Below are positions 1 through 63,315 of a stretch of DNA of 64,000 bases, piece after piece. Position 1 is the first letter of the stretch, and the number at the start of each line of letters is the position of its first letter. Origin of the DNA: Albula goreensis (taxonomy: Eukaryota; Chordata; Actinopteri; Albuliformes; Albulidae); contig CM040742.1 in assembly GCA_022829145.1 (NCBI GenBank), positions 2,317,158 through 2,381,157 of the forward strand. Direction: 5' to 3'. The notes under the pieces were generated by a model. The model saw only the letters and a program-made list of their open reading frames with translations, had not been told where the DNA came from and made no database searches. The translations under genes and the position numbers were made by a program.

Positions 1-259
1 TAGTTTCGAATTAAGCGGTTTGGTTCGTAAATACGACCACAGAAATAAAGATAAGAGATTGTTCTCTCTTTTTTTTATTTTTTATTAATGTTTCATTTAA
101 TTACTGTATTTTATATGTCCTTCATGTGTTGTGTGTACAGTGTGAGTGACTTAAGGTGTTAATTTAGGTATAATTTAGGTATAAATTCCGACTTGCGTCA
201 AAAATCGGCTTACGACAAGTTGTAGGAACGGAACTCGTTCGTAAATCGAGGACCCCCTG
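1..259 (+). mobile_element. MITE copy 1, cut by the window edge
   Basis: Bases 1-259 align with the copy at 7443-7734 and end in cgaggaccccctg followed by TA. The left terminus lies outside the window. A short taatttaggta duplication (about 160-182) is specific to this copy. Confidence 0.85.
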
Positions 260-957
260 TATTTTGGAATGTGACGTTCTGGTTAGCCAGATTCTCTCCC
301 CTGCATTAATGACAGCTGAGTTGGTCTGCAATTAGTGAAGACACTTGCATTGCCCTTAATATGGCCTTATGCCGTGTAAGAAAGAGGGAAATTGTCTTCC
401 AGCTCAATAAACAAAGACCCTCTCCATGTAACACAAAAGTAAATTGTATTGTGGGATATCTGTTATCTATATCGCATGGGTCATTCCATGTAAAATCGCT
501 GTGGCTATACACCACCCGTCATAGATCTTTGCAACATCTTTACAAATGGTACATAGTGATAATCAAAGATTATGTTTATGCATTTTTATGTGAAAATATC
601 AATTGAAAAAAAATGAATCAGTATGGGCAAAAGGGGCCATATGTGTTTTTTGTAAGTCTTCATATTTTAAAAAAACTGGGACTCAGACTTTGACTGTATT
701 TGGTCTTAATAATAATTAGGATGAGGAGAGTCCAAAACCACAACCAATGACTTCCAGACACCCTTTGGATAGCCAAGATTTAAACATTTATCAAAACAGC
801 AAATTATATCAGTTGTCTATTATTGAAATGTTATAACAAGCTAATTTTCTCCAGTAAATTTCTCAAGCCAATGATAATCACATTATAGGAAAATGGAGAA
901 GGTTTATTTCCCAAAGTTATGGGAAAAAATGCTTGTTCAAAAACACTCTTAAGTATG

Positions 958-977
958 CTTATTATTATTATTATTAT

Positions 978-1008
<31 letters not shown>
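958..1008. repeat. (ATT)n followed by (AAT)n self-complementary microsatellite
   Basis: A run of ATT units (about 961-980) switches to AAT units (about 981-1008). The two halves are reverse complements, so the tract can fold on itself. Confidence 0.95.
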
Positions 1009-1010
<2 letters not shown>

Positions 1011-1449
1011 GCAATATCAGGTTTGTAAATTAGATGATGGCTGTATGCTTCTGACCATCAAAATACCAACACCACACCGGTTCACCCTGCCAGCCAACCA
1101 TCCCGTTGGCCAACTGTCCTGTTTCTCACCAAATGAAGAAAAAAAAACATTTGATTGCATTTGCATACCTGTAATCTTGTTCATTATTCTGCCACCATCT
1201 TGTGGACAAACCTGGTACATCAGTATTAAGCCATTTTCCATTTGAAACATTTTTGAAAATGTATTTCCTTTATATTGAAAAAAATATTCCATTTTTGAAT
1301 GCAACATAGAAAACATATCATCAAACGTGTGAAATATTAGGTGTGGTAATGGTACCTTGAGCTAGATCAATGGGATATTGTTGTTTGAAGTGTGTCTAAT
1401 TATATTTTTATGTTTTCTTTTTAGCTTTAATGTACATCTATGGAAAATG

Positions 1450-2230
1450 TAGCTTAATGGCTTTAACACTGTCCAAAACATGTCTCGAAAGAGATACATT
1501 TTGCGGTGATGGAAATGTCAGTTTTGCCAGGAAATGTACCCTCTTCAGATCTGTTTCTCTTGAGCTCTTTCTGTTGAAGTCAGCTTTACATTTCTCTGAG
1601 TGCACAGGTGTGGCCAATATGCATTACCTGTGTGACTGTAATGCTTGTGACCCCTTCTTAGCCAAAGATAAAGGGTGGGAGGTACATACTTCAGAAACAT
1701 GAACATCAGTCTGCTGGAAAGTAGCCCCCTCTAAAATTCTTCATGAACTCAGCATAGAATGCTTTTCACAATACAGTAGGGGTGAGGATATGTGTCACCT
1801 ATGTGAGTTTTATGCATGTGACCCATTCCCACCCAATGTTAAAATGGAGGTACGTATTTATTTTGAAAAACCATGCATGCTGGAGAATGCACACCCTCTC
1901 TTAGTCCCTTTTTGATTGAATCAACCTCAATTGCTTTTGAGAATACTGTTGTGTTGCCAATATGTTTTACCTGAGGGTATATTCCACATTACCACTTCTT
2001 AGACAAAGATATTGGGGTGGAGGGAGGACATATTTCACAGTGGACAGTGAACCCCCAACCCCCCAAATCTGAGGATAGAATGGTTCAAGACCGATGTACA
2101 CTGTGGTTTATTCATTTTGACAGCAAGAGGGTATTTTAAAAATACCTCACAGTGATCATTGTGCTCCTGACTCATATTCACACTCATTTTAAAGTGGATA
2201 TTCTCGGGTATGAGTTAATACACCCTCCCC
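1450..2230. repeat. Diverged tandem array, period about 172 bp
   Basis: Matching landmarks recur at constant spacing. Motifs related to acctgtgtgactgtaatgc occur near 1626, 1798, 1970 and 2144. The string gccaatatg occurs at 1613 and 1956, two periods apart. An 'accctct'-like motif recurs near 1538, 1724, 1891 and 2221. Units are poorly conserved, so the array is old. Boundaries are approximate. Confidence 0.65.
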
Positions 2231-4475
2231 CAACCAATGTTTTTCAATTTGTATTATTGTGTGTGCATCATAAGACCAGTTGAAAAGCATTAGAGAACAG
2301 ATTCTTTTCACTGAAATGGATTACCCAACCCCAGCAATTTTGGGATAGGGCTGTCAGCCAAAACCATGGACAGTCATGTAAGTTATATACAGATAAATAC
2401 AGGTGTCCTTTAGGAAACTGATGGTAGAAATACTTGTGGAAGATTTTTTTTTCGTTCAAAGAATTACGCTTCAAAAAGTACAGGTGATATCACACAGTTA
2501 TCCAAACGGAATGGGGAGAATGAGGTATTGAACATTTCGCCGTGAACTACAGGTAAAACAGGACGTGGTGTTGCCCCACCCAACCCGGCACGTCAGCAAC
2601 TAGGAAGAATTATTTCACCAGGTAGCGAAATGTGTGTGAGCAATTTATGTCACGAACAAGTTAAATTAAATAAATGTGCGCATAATGTCCAAAATATATA
2701 GCATGTATTAGCTAGCTAGCTACATTTTGTAGACTTGCAAACAAACAATCCTGCTATTAAGCCTGCTACCTAGTAACTGGAAGGGGTTTGGTATCAAGCA
2801 TATCAGACAAATGTTGTTTTTTTGTTAGCTCCGTGAAGTAACCTGAACTGAGCATTTTATGATGAATCAGGAAAAGTAGCGCATTGTCGTGTCTTATTTT
2901 AGGTCTGATACCAAAGACGATGTGCACATCGTACTGTTATTCTGTTATTACTGTCATCGACTTCCGCCTTCTTTCATCATCTGCTACGTGACCACGTTCG
3001 ACAGTGTCATCAAAAAGCGACTACATAATCGTGGTTTTAAGACGGGGATCGTCCCAATACTCGCCCGAATGTATTTTCCTTTCCTCCACCACGACCTCGT
3101 CTTCTCACTCCCCCCGAGGAGCGAATTGTTAGCGGAGGATACATTTTTCGAGTACTGGGACGCACATAGTATGTTAGCGCATCATAAATTTTATAGATTG
3201 ACAATTAGAATGACAAAACGTATCTTAGAGGATTAATGTTAATCTACAACTGGATGGGTAGTTAAACGGCCAACATTCAATTGTATGTGAAACAGTAAAT
3301 TTTTGTAAAGTCAAACCTTTTTCAGACAAGATGTTTTAACAGGTGTTAACACTAAACAATACATATTCTACACCACACTTTGCAAAGTGGAATAAAAGAT
3401 CCGTATGTTTTTGTCTAAAGAACACAATCATATGATAGATTATCTTTGTATGCGTTTTTTCCCCCCAAAATAAGGAGTGAAGAGACAACATTAACAACAC
3501 AACTTGAATTGCTGAACAGCATGATTAAGGTTTTGAAACATTTCACAATCCTTGAATCACACTTGTGTGTGTGCGTGTGTGTGTTTACGTGTCAGAATAA
3601 TGTTCTTTGTTCTTAGCATTGTGTTTGCATGTGTGGATTTACGTGTAGCCTGTGTGTTTTGTACAATTGTGTAAACATACTACAAATCGTCCATGATCTT
3701 GTTCATTATAATATAATATCATACAATGAAAGGGCAAGAATTAAAATGAGCCTAATCAATGACCAGGGTAGGAAATGTAAGGCTGTTATGCTGTCGGAAT
3801 GGCAGGAATATTGGTACTGAAAATATGACGATTATACGGATTGTTATTACGAAATAACAGAAAATAAGAGAACAGTTAAGTCACCATTTTTAAATCTTGC
3901 AGCAATTTATAAGGATATTACAATGACTCATTTATTAACACTCAATAATCCAAGTCCAAAAACAGGATCTGTCACTTTAAGAGAAAGCTAAGGATGTTAT
4001 AGTGGGAGGTTCGCTGCCTTGCCCAGCCTTTATTTTCTGAATTAACTATACTGTATCTCACAGTTATCGACAAGGAAATTAATACGTGAAAAGAGAGTAC
4101 ATATGTTTTTGTCGCAAGTTTGAAAGGTGACGTACGTGTCACAGAAATTCCATGTGGGTTCCTGAATTCCGTGTTGCAGGATTACTTTAAGAGAAGATTA
4201 GCACGATGGTAGCCAGCTAGCTATGCTACAGAGCAAGGAAAATGACTGGATTCATTTTGGGAAGCAAGTCAATGCAACGTTCAGCTGCTGCACAATGTAC
4301 CCCAGCGTTAATGTTGTATAAAACTTAAAATCGCTTCAGGAAGTATTCTTGGGACATAAATTGTAGTTTTGCTACAGACTTATCCAGAAAATATTTGGGA
4401 ATAATTCTGAAGAGGGATTGAAGTCTCTCAAACGGTCCACTCTGGAGATTTGAAAGCGTGCCTTTTGAGAAAGAC

Positions 4476-54498
<50,023 letters not shown>

Positions 54499-54599
54499 GG
54501 AGCACCAGACGGATATCCAAGTCATCTCTGTACCTGTTACTGATGTCTGGAGGCCGAGAGGGGAAAATAAAATTTGGGAAGGCAGTTAACCTGTGAATG

Positions 54600-57500
54600 T
54601 ATCACCGTGCGGTTATTTAAATTGTTTTCGAGTTCAGTATACAACGGACAAAAGAAATATCTCGTCTCCTGTCAACGGGTGAACATGAATATGTGCTTTT
54701 TGATCTCTTGTAGTGTTCCTCTCTTAACTTTTCTCATTCCAGTCTAAATAACTGTCAGAGTTACAGAAGCCTTTTGTTAAATGTCTCACCCTGTTTAGAT
54801 CCGAATGGGATCTTTGGATGAAAAAGGAAATATCCTCTCCAGATATGAATGCAGTCTTTTTGAAGAGTTGTTTCTATAAATTACTTGCGGGAGGCACATA
54901 TATTCTGGGAGGTCTTTGCTCATTGTCTTAACCGCTTTAAAAATGGACACAAGTTATACATTCTAAATGTGATACTCCTTTTGAATATAATCTGCTTTCA
55001 GCGTGGTACTGTACTGTCAGAAGGGATCAAGCTACTTTGGATATAGAAATCGTCATTCCTTTCACATGCCTTCTGAGAACAAGAACACTATCGTTATAAT
55101 TGCCATTTTCATGGGTAAAGGTCTACAGAAAACTTTAAACTAAACATTTTACAAGGGAATAGTTGCATGGGCCGTCTTGGAAAAATGATGAGGACTTCTG
55201 TGCAACGTGGGAGCAATCTAATATGTGTTTAATTACCCCCCTGCTACCCTGTATTTTTACAAATAGGCACAGAATTACAGTGTGAATTCAAGCCCATGTA
55301 CCTAAATAAATTAAACATGTTCCATTACTTTCCATTTCCTCAACATATTTGTTTTGCAGCTTTTTGATTACCATGCCTTTAATTTCTGTTAACGTCGCTG
55401 GACATTTTTTTATTGTTGTCACTGGATCTTGATGGTAACCTGTGGAAACACTTTTATGAAAATGAATGTTTTCCCCTGATTTAATTTTTTTTTTTAATGT
55501 GAATATGAAATGTGAAAAGGCAAAACTGTGGTCAGGTGAATTCATACTTTTTTGGGAGAAAGATAAAGAAAAAAGGGATTTTAATTGCTGGAAAAATATG
55601 GGAACATTTTTTATTTATTTCTTGCTTTGTTAAGTACTAATTTCATTAGATTTGTCTTTTAAAAACTCACTTAAGCAGACCAATTTTTACCCAATTTTGC
55701 CACCTGTTGCTCCGACTGTCCACAGTATTTCAGATTAGACTTTCTCTCCGAAAATACATTGCATCAATATTCAATGTAATGAAATGGTTTCCTCTGTGAA
55801 GTTTCATGTGCGCTTATAAACACCTTTTCTGTACATGTATTACATTTATATAATACATTCCCAACAGTTGTAACAGCCTCGAGTGTTTGTTTATTCTTTG
55901 AAGTATAAACTAACTGTATTTGCAGTTGTGGTGCGTATCAAACATGCTCAGTGGTCATTTAAACTAGCGCAGCATTTTCTGTAAGAAAGGAGAAGCCTTG
56001 TTTTAATGTGGTATTTATAGTTAATGAAATTGGAAAGACTTTGCAAATACATGCACTAACTATTACTGAAGAAAGTCTAGTATGCAGAGTTCCTCACAGT
56101 ATTAAATACTTTCTCATGTGGCTGTTTTTCTGCTCAGTCCCAAAAACCCCAGCTCAAGTGGGATCACTTAGTTAGACTCTTTCATCTCTCAATGTTAGTT
56201 TCCATCACCCACGATCAACACATTTTATATATAATTATTATATAATTAAATTGAAGAGCTGTAATCCGAGGAAGATTTGTTTTTGACAATGCACTAAGTC
56301 CTATCGCTCTCTCTTTCCCTCATTCTTTTCCCCTTTCTTTCTTTCTTTCTTTCGAATGGAAGCCTACAGTAATTTTAGAGAAGAAGGAGGTAGAAATATA
56401 TTCTCTGTTCCTGAACTATATGAGGGTATATGGGCACTCAGTCTTATTGGAATCAAACCTATTGTCTCCTACAAAATGTCTACCAGCTCTCTTACCAGTT
56501 TGGACAGACTGGAACAGGTAACGTTGGTTGAACACTTTGGCTTTCTCCAAACATTAACCCATCGAGATATAATAAGTATAGTAAAACATGACCAAATTAC
56601 TTTCTTTCATTGATCAAGAGTCCATTTTTCTCTCATTACACCAGGTTATACATTGATGCTCATTGGTCCTGTTTAGAAATGGTTTCCTAATTGCAATCCT
56701 ACCATAAATGTTGGCTTTGCAAAGATCGTGCGATGCATTTTTTTGTGAAGACGGGCTACAGCGATCTAGATTTAGTTCCGTCATAACCTTGTGGACGTAC
56801 TATCTTGTTAAATGTCTGCGTATCCATGTTCGTGAGTTTTGATAACAGACAGTTACAGCAACAGTTTCATTTCCCAATACAATTTTTGGTACAGTTCCCC
56901 TTTGAACCTTAAATATTTTGACATTTATGTGACACATGGGGGATCCCAGAACACGTGGTGCTGCACTTTGCCTGCGACTCAGCTGCGCCTGATACATACC
57001 AGACCATGGCCGTTACATCTTCTCTTATACGGAGACATTTAGCAGATGCTATCATCCATAGCAGCTTATGCAGCAGCCATTTTACTTTCGAAAACCATTG
57101 CGGTAATTCAGGGTATGCACCTTAATTTAAGGCACGACAGCAGCATATACTTGTTAGGGAACCTCCTCAGAGTTACAAGCACATAATCCCGCGATCTCAA
57201 AAAAAAAAAACATGCATATGGCATATTAATGCACAAATGTAAGAATGTAAAATGCTCCACAGTTGATTCAGGATTCGGGATGAATATGATCACGGAAGTG
57301 TTATATTTTGATGTTGAGCATATGGTAACCCTTGTGAATTTATTACCAAAGGAAAATATTCACACGAAAGATGTGAATGAATGGCAGATAATATCAAAGA
57401 ATTGAGTACATCATTTTAATATGCTACATGTACATTTTTTTATTATTCTTCATTTATTTACTTACAAAATTTTCGCATGTACAAACTGGATGTGGTTCTT

Positions 57501-58200
57501 GATTGGAGACCGTGTTTGCCTTTACCGTTTCATTGTATGCGTCCCTATCAATCTTATGTACATTTCATACATTTAGCGACTTACTGATGCTGCCGGAGGT
57601 TTTCTGGGGAATTTGAGGTAGGAGAGGATGCAATGCCATAATTGTCTTGCCCGCTCCTCTAACTAGAACTCTACGTTGTGGTCTATCCATAATTACAATA
57701 AGGGAAAACCGGCCTTAGACCACATTCTCTTTCCAATTTTTTCTTTTTTTTTTTTCTTTAAACTTGTTTCTGACATGGTGTTTCCAGAGGACTGCCTTAA
57801 CACCAGCACTAGTATTTATAGGCCAGAATGGTGTACTTGACCACCAGTGATCGCTTTTTTCAGCCATTCTGTCTTTGTGGTGGTACCCATTTCAGAGACA
57901 AGGGGTCCAGAGTATGTTGGAAGGTAGCTGCCTTCCGCATTACGCGTTTTGGCAGTGTAACTACCTTGGTAAGGCCAGATCTGCAACATGATTCAGTGAG
58001 AATAGCGAGAAAAGTGATTTGTGAAATGACGAGTATTAATGCATTTTGCTTGAAATCTATATCTATCCATTCTTTGTATGGCTGACATGTCTTTTGGAGA
58101 TTGATGTACCGAAAGATGTACAATGTGTCTCTCTTTTTGCTGGGATCTTGTTTACAATACAGTCGTTCAGTTAAATTTATATCCCACTCCATATATTACA
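54600..58200. other. 3' flank, proximal part
   Basis: AT-rich, with a CTTT repeat (56333-56353). It may include ophn1 3' UTR. I found no exon of the androgen receptor gene, which lies beyond the 3' end of OPHN1 in humans. Confidence 0.7.
56333..56353. repeat. (CTTT)n microsatellite
   Basis: About five CTTT units inside a longer pyrimidine-rich stretch beginning near 56305. Confidence 0.9.
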
Positions 58201-58202
58201 TA

Positions 58203-58739
58203 CAGTGGGGTCCAAAAGTCTGTGACCACTAATGGAAGTGCTTCTATTTTGCAGTCTTTTATAATTTAATACAACATTTTTTACTACGAATTTTACTGAG
58301 AACTTGAGGGAAAAGTAGAATCTTTAAAAAATGTACATGAATCTCAGAATGTTTTCGTTTTTGGTTTGTCCCCCTTTTGCATTAATGACAGCGTGCACTG
58401 GAGATGACATGGACTCCACAAGTTTGTGCAAAACCTGATGATCCATGTTACCCCATGGTCCTCATGTGCCTAAAACTTTGTTGGCCCTTAAGTGCCCCCA
58501 TAAATGTTCGATGGGGTCTGAACGTTTTCACAAAGGAGTTGTGGTCAGTGTCACAAATTTGCTTAAATTTGACCTAGAAATACTGCAGAATCTTGGATAT
58601 TTCCTCTTGATTTAAAATATAACTTTTCATTGTTTTAAATGTTTCAAAATCCTAAACTTTCTGTTTATTTCCAGGTTTAAATGAAAACAACTTTGGAAAA
58701 AAAAAATTCAGTGTGGTCTTAGACTTTTGGACCCTACTG
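58203..58739. mobile_element. Tc1/mariner-like non-autonomous transposon
   Basis: A 537-bp element is flanked by TA (58201-58202 and 58740-58741). The left end is CAGTGGGGTCCAAAAGTCTG; the right end, reverse-complemented, is CAGTAGGGTCCAAAAGTCTA. Inverted repeats are about 27 bp with a few mismatches. Interior words such as ttgcattaatgacagcgtgc recall degraded fish Tc1-like elements. No transposase frame remains. Confidence 0.88.
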
Positions 58740-58741
58740 TA

Positions 58742-61700
58742 TATGGATAGGTTAAACTTTGTGTCAAGAGAAAAAAAATGGATCCTCACAGGTCTGCCAT
58801 ACCTAAGGAAACACTTAACTACTCTTGGTTGCCATGCAGTCCAGTCTCAACTACAAGCTCAACCTGAAATATCCAAAGAAGTCAGGCTCACCTTTGAACC
58901 TACACGATTATAACAGCTTTAGAGGTTGTGTTTGAAGGTGACACTTAAAAATAATTTGAGACCATCTCCTCATCACTGGCAGCCATTAAAACAATAACAT
59001 TTATGTACAGTCATTCTACAGGCTTTCTTCACCCATCAGTAAATGACATGTTAATGAATGTCAATTAATGAAAAATGTTAATGAAAATGTTGATGCGTTC
59101 TTGAATACCTTTTACGTTCTTTGTCAGCTTAGTACGCCATTTTACCCCATTATAATTTCATGCCACTTTTTTTCCTTATACAGTAAAGAAATATATTTAA
59201 TGAAGCGTTCGTACACACCAAGTGTGTGTCTCGCTGCGAAAGCCACCCAGAGGCCCCTGGCATGTTCGATACATTGATTACCTGGATGAAGAGTTTTGTA
59301 CGGAAAAGGTCTGCATACATTTTTGGCCTTAGACCTGGTGAAGGAAGAAGGATGTTTGAATGAATCCACACTAGTAACACATTATGAATCCACTGACATG
59401 AATCGATATTTGTATGTTTTTTTGTTTACGTTAAGCAGATATTGCAGTTCCTCATATGGTTTCCCGCTACACCGTAAACCTCCTTCTCCCAAATCTTGTG
59501 TTCACAAGCCAGAAAGTCAGACTGAAACAGTTCCAAGCGGAGCAGTTTGAATAATGTACGTTTTTGTTGTGAACAGCTGAAGTGTAGGCAAAACTCGCCA
59601 TGGTATGTTTTACAACAGGTGCAGCGTTCATTATATATTTAATGAAAATACGTTGAGGTTTATGGTTAAATACAAATATAGTCTGCAGCTGGGGTATGAA
59701 TCTCAATTTTGAAGTGACATAATCCAACTGTTTGCTGAAGAACCTTTTATTCAATAGATGATTGTCAATTATTCAGATTGCTGACATTTCAGGGTTATTT
59801 GGCAAAGTAATTTTAGATTGCAATATAAAACAGTTTCATTACCTTCAGCACCAAATAAATCCTACAGGAACTGAGCACAATAATTAGAACACGTGAAGTT
59901 ATATTAGACAGTGCTTTCTTTTACTCCTTTACAAACTTGAATCTTTCAAGAGTGGCACTAATAATGAAAAGTAAACTTTTGAAAGGGTATAAATAGTAGT
60001 TTAATCAATATTTTTTTTTTGTTTTTACCCCTGGATTCATTTATAAAGTATAAAATCTGGGAAACTGGAAGCAGTATAACCTCATTAAATGCCTGCATCT
60101 GAAAACTTTAAAATGCCCCACTCTACTAAGGATGAATTGTTTGAAAAGTACTGAAGTATTCAATGTGCACTAACATTTGAAGGGTTTGCCCTGCTACTGA
60201 ATGGGAGTGAATACATCAAATGATTAGAGATTTTTTTTAGCCTGTGTATACTTTTTCTTATTTTTGTTTGCTCAGTGGTTGACAGGTATTACTATGATAT
60301 GTTAAAAGTATGTATCCACTATTACGCACAGAAAAATCGGCTAATAGGCCTTCTTTAAGCCACACTGCATTTTGTTCCCTCAAAATAAACGAACTCATGT
60401 TTTATTTCATTTAGTTTCAAGTTGCAAGTAATTCAGATTTTGCCATATAAGGTTGAAACACCTGCAATGAAGCATGAATGAAACCACAAAAATAGTATTC
60501 TGCTGGAACAGAGTATAAAAAAGCATTCATAGCGTGTGCTATGCTAACTGATAGCACAATCAACAAATCTCTACAAACATCACTGGAAAATCAAGATTTC
60601 ATGTCTAGGTTCAGATCATCAATCAAACTAACTGTTAGCAAAATATATTTTTAGATTTGATGAAAAATGATAACGTGTGCAGTATGGAAAACTTAAGTAT
60701 ATTTGAGAATTATAGTTTACAATCCGAAGAGTATACGGGCATCTTACACCGTACTCCTGAACAATTCAAAACGCTTGCTGCTTTGTATCGCGAAGATGGA
60801 TTCAACTTCGCCAAAGTGATGTACGCGGTTAAAGTTACAAAACACCGCGAAAGTGATATAGGAAGTTAGACACTAAAGCCGGGAAATTCAGGTGCATCAA
60901 AACTTTCAGAAGGGTTTGTGCACAGTGGGATAAAAGAGATGACAGTGTTCTTGACAACAAAGCTCTGACACTTGCAGAGGTGGAGGGCTTAACATGGGAT
61001 TGGGGAGCTAAAGCAGGGCTGATTATCATTCTTATCCCAAATGTGACACAACTGTTGAAACTGTTGATCAGTTCAGATCTAAGGATTAAAAGGATCCCGA
61101 TTTCACATTTGGGAATGGAGGCACCGGCTGCATGTGGATTGCACATTTTATTGGTAGTATCATAAAAGTAGTACCATAAGCACTCCATTTATATATATAT
61201 TTACTGTAAGTATATACTGTATACATAAAGGAGCTGCTTTCTGTCTTCTGGAAAGTGCTTATTTCGCAACAGTCAAACCTTTGGATACAACCTAACTCTT
61301 TTTGCTGATATGAGATGTTGAGCGCATCGTAAAATATATGTGTATTTCTGTTCAATCGGTCCTCTGTGGATTGGGTGAGAATCTTAAGTCGGAGGGCTAC
61401 TTGTGTTTGAAGAAGCAAAAATATGAAAAGGCAGTAACTTGAGGACTACAGTTGAGGGCAAGCTGGCCTAGACCTTAGTGTAGGACATGAAAAGGTCATT
61501 ATTGACATTCCAACTGTTCATTTCTAGCATTGTAGCTTTGTGTGTTTATACAATCTATGCAACCATTATTTTTTACAATTTATTTTGTAATTTGCATACA
61601 TATTTTTCATCTATAGCTAGCAAACAAACACTAGTAATGATCTGCTAGTCTGAAGTCATTAGATGAAAAGCTGTCTTGCGACAGTGATAGGTGAAAATTC

Positions 61701-62120
61701 CCTGTCGCCACTAGTTGTTTCATGTCTCCCGAGGATATATACCACATGATCCCCAAGATAACCTCAGGTCCACCAGTGCATTACACTGGAAGGCACCATG
61801 GCAAAATAAGTATTATATTCTGTAGGATACCAGTTTTGTGTGGAATCATTGGTTTCAGGTCAGAAAAACAAATATGATCTAAGTCATGAATGAAAGCATG
61901 AAGAGAGGAATATGAGTTGTTAAGGGGAGGCCTGTGACTGCTGTTTAAATTTGGACTTTGTCGTTCAGTCCTCTTGTATATGACAGACTTTCACACACAG
62001 GCTAAGTTCCTTCATAAATATTGTCTTTCTAGTATGTGGACAATGTACACTCATGAAATGCAGCCATTACTGAAACCCTTTCCCTTTTTCATTCACAATG
62101 AAGATCCTTCAGTTTCAAAC
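58742..62120. other. 3' flank, middle part
   Basis: AT-rich sequence. Open frames at 60657-60869 and 60980-61165 are not recognised. Nothing else is supported. Confidence 0.65.
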
Positions 62121-62123
62121 CTT

Positions 62124-62310
62124 ATTCCAAGTATGGTTTCGTGACTAATCGGGATACGTTAAGTCAGAGTAAGTGGTAAACCTCCTAAAAGAAGAGCCTT
62201 TTGGCTTTAGTCTCCTAGCAAATCAAAGCCACGAGGCTCTTCTTTTAGGAGGTTTACCGCTTACTCTGACAACTTATCCGGATTAGTCACTAAACCACAT
62301 ACTTGGAATA
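62124..62310. repeat. Long imperfect palindrome (about 76-bp arms)
   Basis: The left arm (62124-62199) and right arm (62234-62310) are reverse complements with only a few mismatches and small gaps. The loop (62200-62233) itself contains ggcttt/aaagcc, which extends the stem. It could be a palindromic MITE or a hairpin-forming transcript source. No clear target-site duplication is seen. Confidence 0.92.
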
Positions 62311-63315
62311 CCCCCCAGATCCCTCACACTATGAAAACAATTGAACCAGAAGTAAGTAATACCTTAGTACAACAACCATGCTCTCAAACAAGGTTTAAAA
62401 ATAAAAGATTTTTCCTGGACTGGAAAGACAATTTCACAAGCTACAAGCATGCCACTGCTGCTAAATCGTCATATTTCTCTATCTTCTAAAAGATGAAAAT
62501 AAAGGCAATTCTAGGCAGCCAGAATGAAAGTGCCACATGTCTGCTGACCCCTCCATCCCTGAACTTGCAGCAGTAATGACTTCATGAATTTCTCTGACAG
62601 CAAAATCTCCAAACTTCTCCAGAGCTCATGACTCAAGCTTGACCTCCTTAGTTTCCAAAAAAGCAGACAGGTCTTTAAAACCGGCTACATGGAAAGACTT
62701 CAGTGAATTTTCTTCCCCAGTTACTAAATCATCAAACTGTCTGTTAGATCCTATAAATTCTGGACGATTGAAAGAGCTGCCATCTGCAATTGGTTCACTA
62801 TTATTAAAGATTATTAATGTCTTCCCAATGTAAGCCCAGTTCTAAAGAGGCTCAACCTGGACCAGAATTACTGATATGAATAACAAATCGCAAAAAAAAA
62901 AAACATCTAGATTTTCCATCTAGATTTTGATGTCATTCCAGGAATTAAACAGCTCCCATCATGGTCTTAAACAATCTACACAGATGTTGCTAAATATAGC
63001 TTTGAGAAAAACCCCACAAGATGGTTTGACTGTATATTTTCACAAGATGGATTATTTTAATTGCATGAAACAAATAAAACTTTTTTATGGGAAAGTGTTA
63101 ATATTCATTGCAGATATATATAAAAAGATGTTATATTACTCCATTTAAATTGTTTTTGAAAATAGCTTATTTTTGTACTTTTCACTGGCTGTAATATTTT
63201 AGTTTTATTTCAGAGGTAGATATTTGTACCATGTTGACTTCAGGGTTTTCTATCTCTGTGTTATACCTATTTAGCCTGTTTTTCATTGGGTTCAAGAAAT
63301 TAGCAAGTTACAGCT
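62311..63315. other. 3' flank between palindrome and gypsy fragment
   Basis: AT-rich. Small open frames at 62639-62833 and 62927-63148 are unrecognised. Confidence 0.65.

Larger units (their letters stand above)
262..4475. other. 5' flank of ophn1
   Basis: No coding exon of a neighbouring gene is recognised. It holds an (ATT)n/(AAT)n hairpin (958-1008), a decayed tandem array (about 1450-2230), and a locally CpG-rich stretch (about 2980-3150). A noncoding first exon and promoter of ophn1 may lie here or beyond the window; neither can be fixed by eye. Confidence 0.7.

Noticed and set aside
4458-4475. Upstream in-frame GTG as start of ophn1
   Set aside because: The family protein starts MGHPPLEF, encoded from the ATG at 4476, which has a good start context.
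1-4475. Search for yipf6 exons upstream
   Set aside because: No matching membrane-protein exon was seen on either strand.
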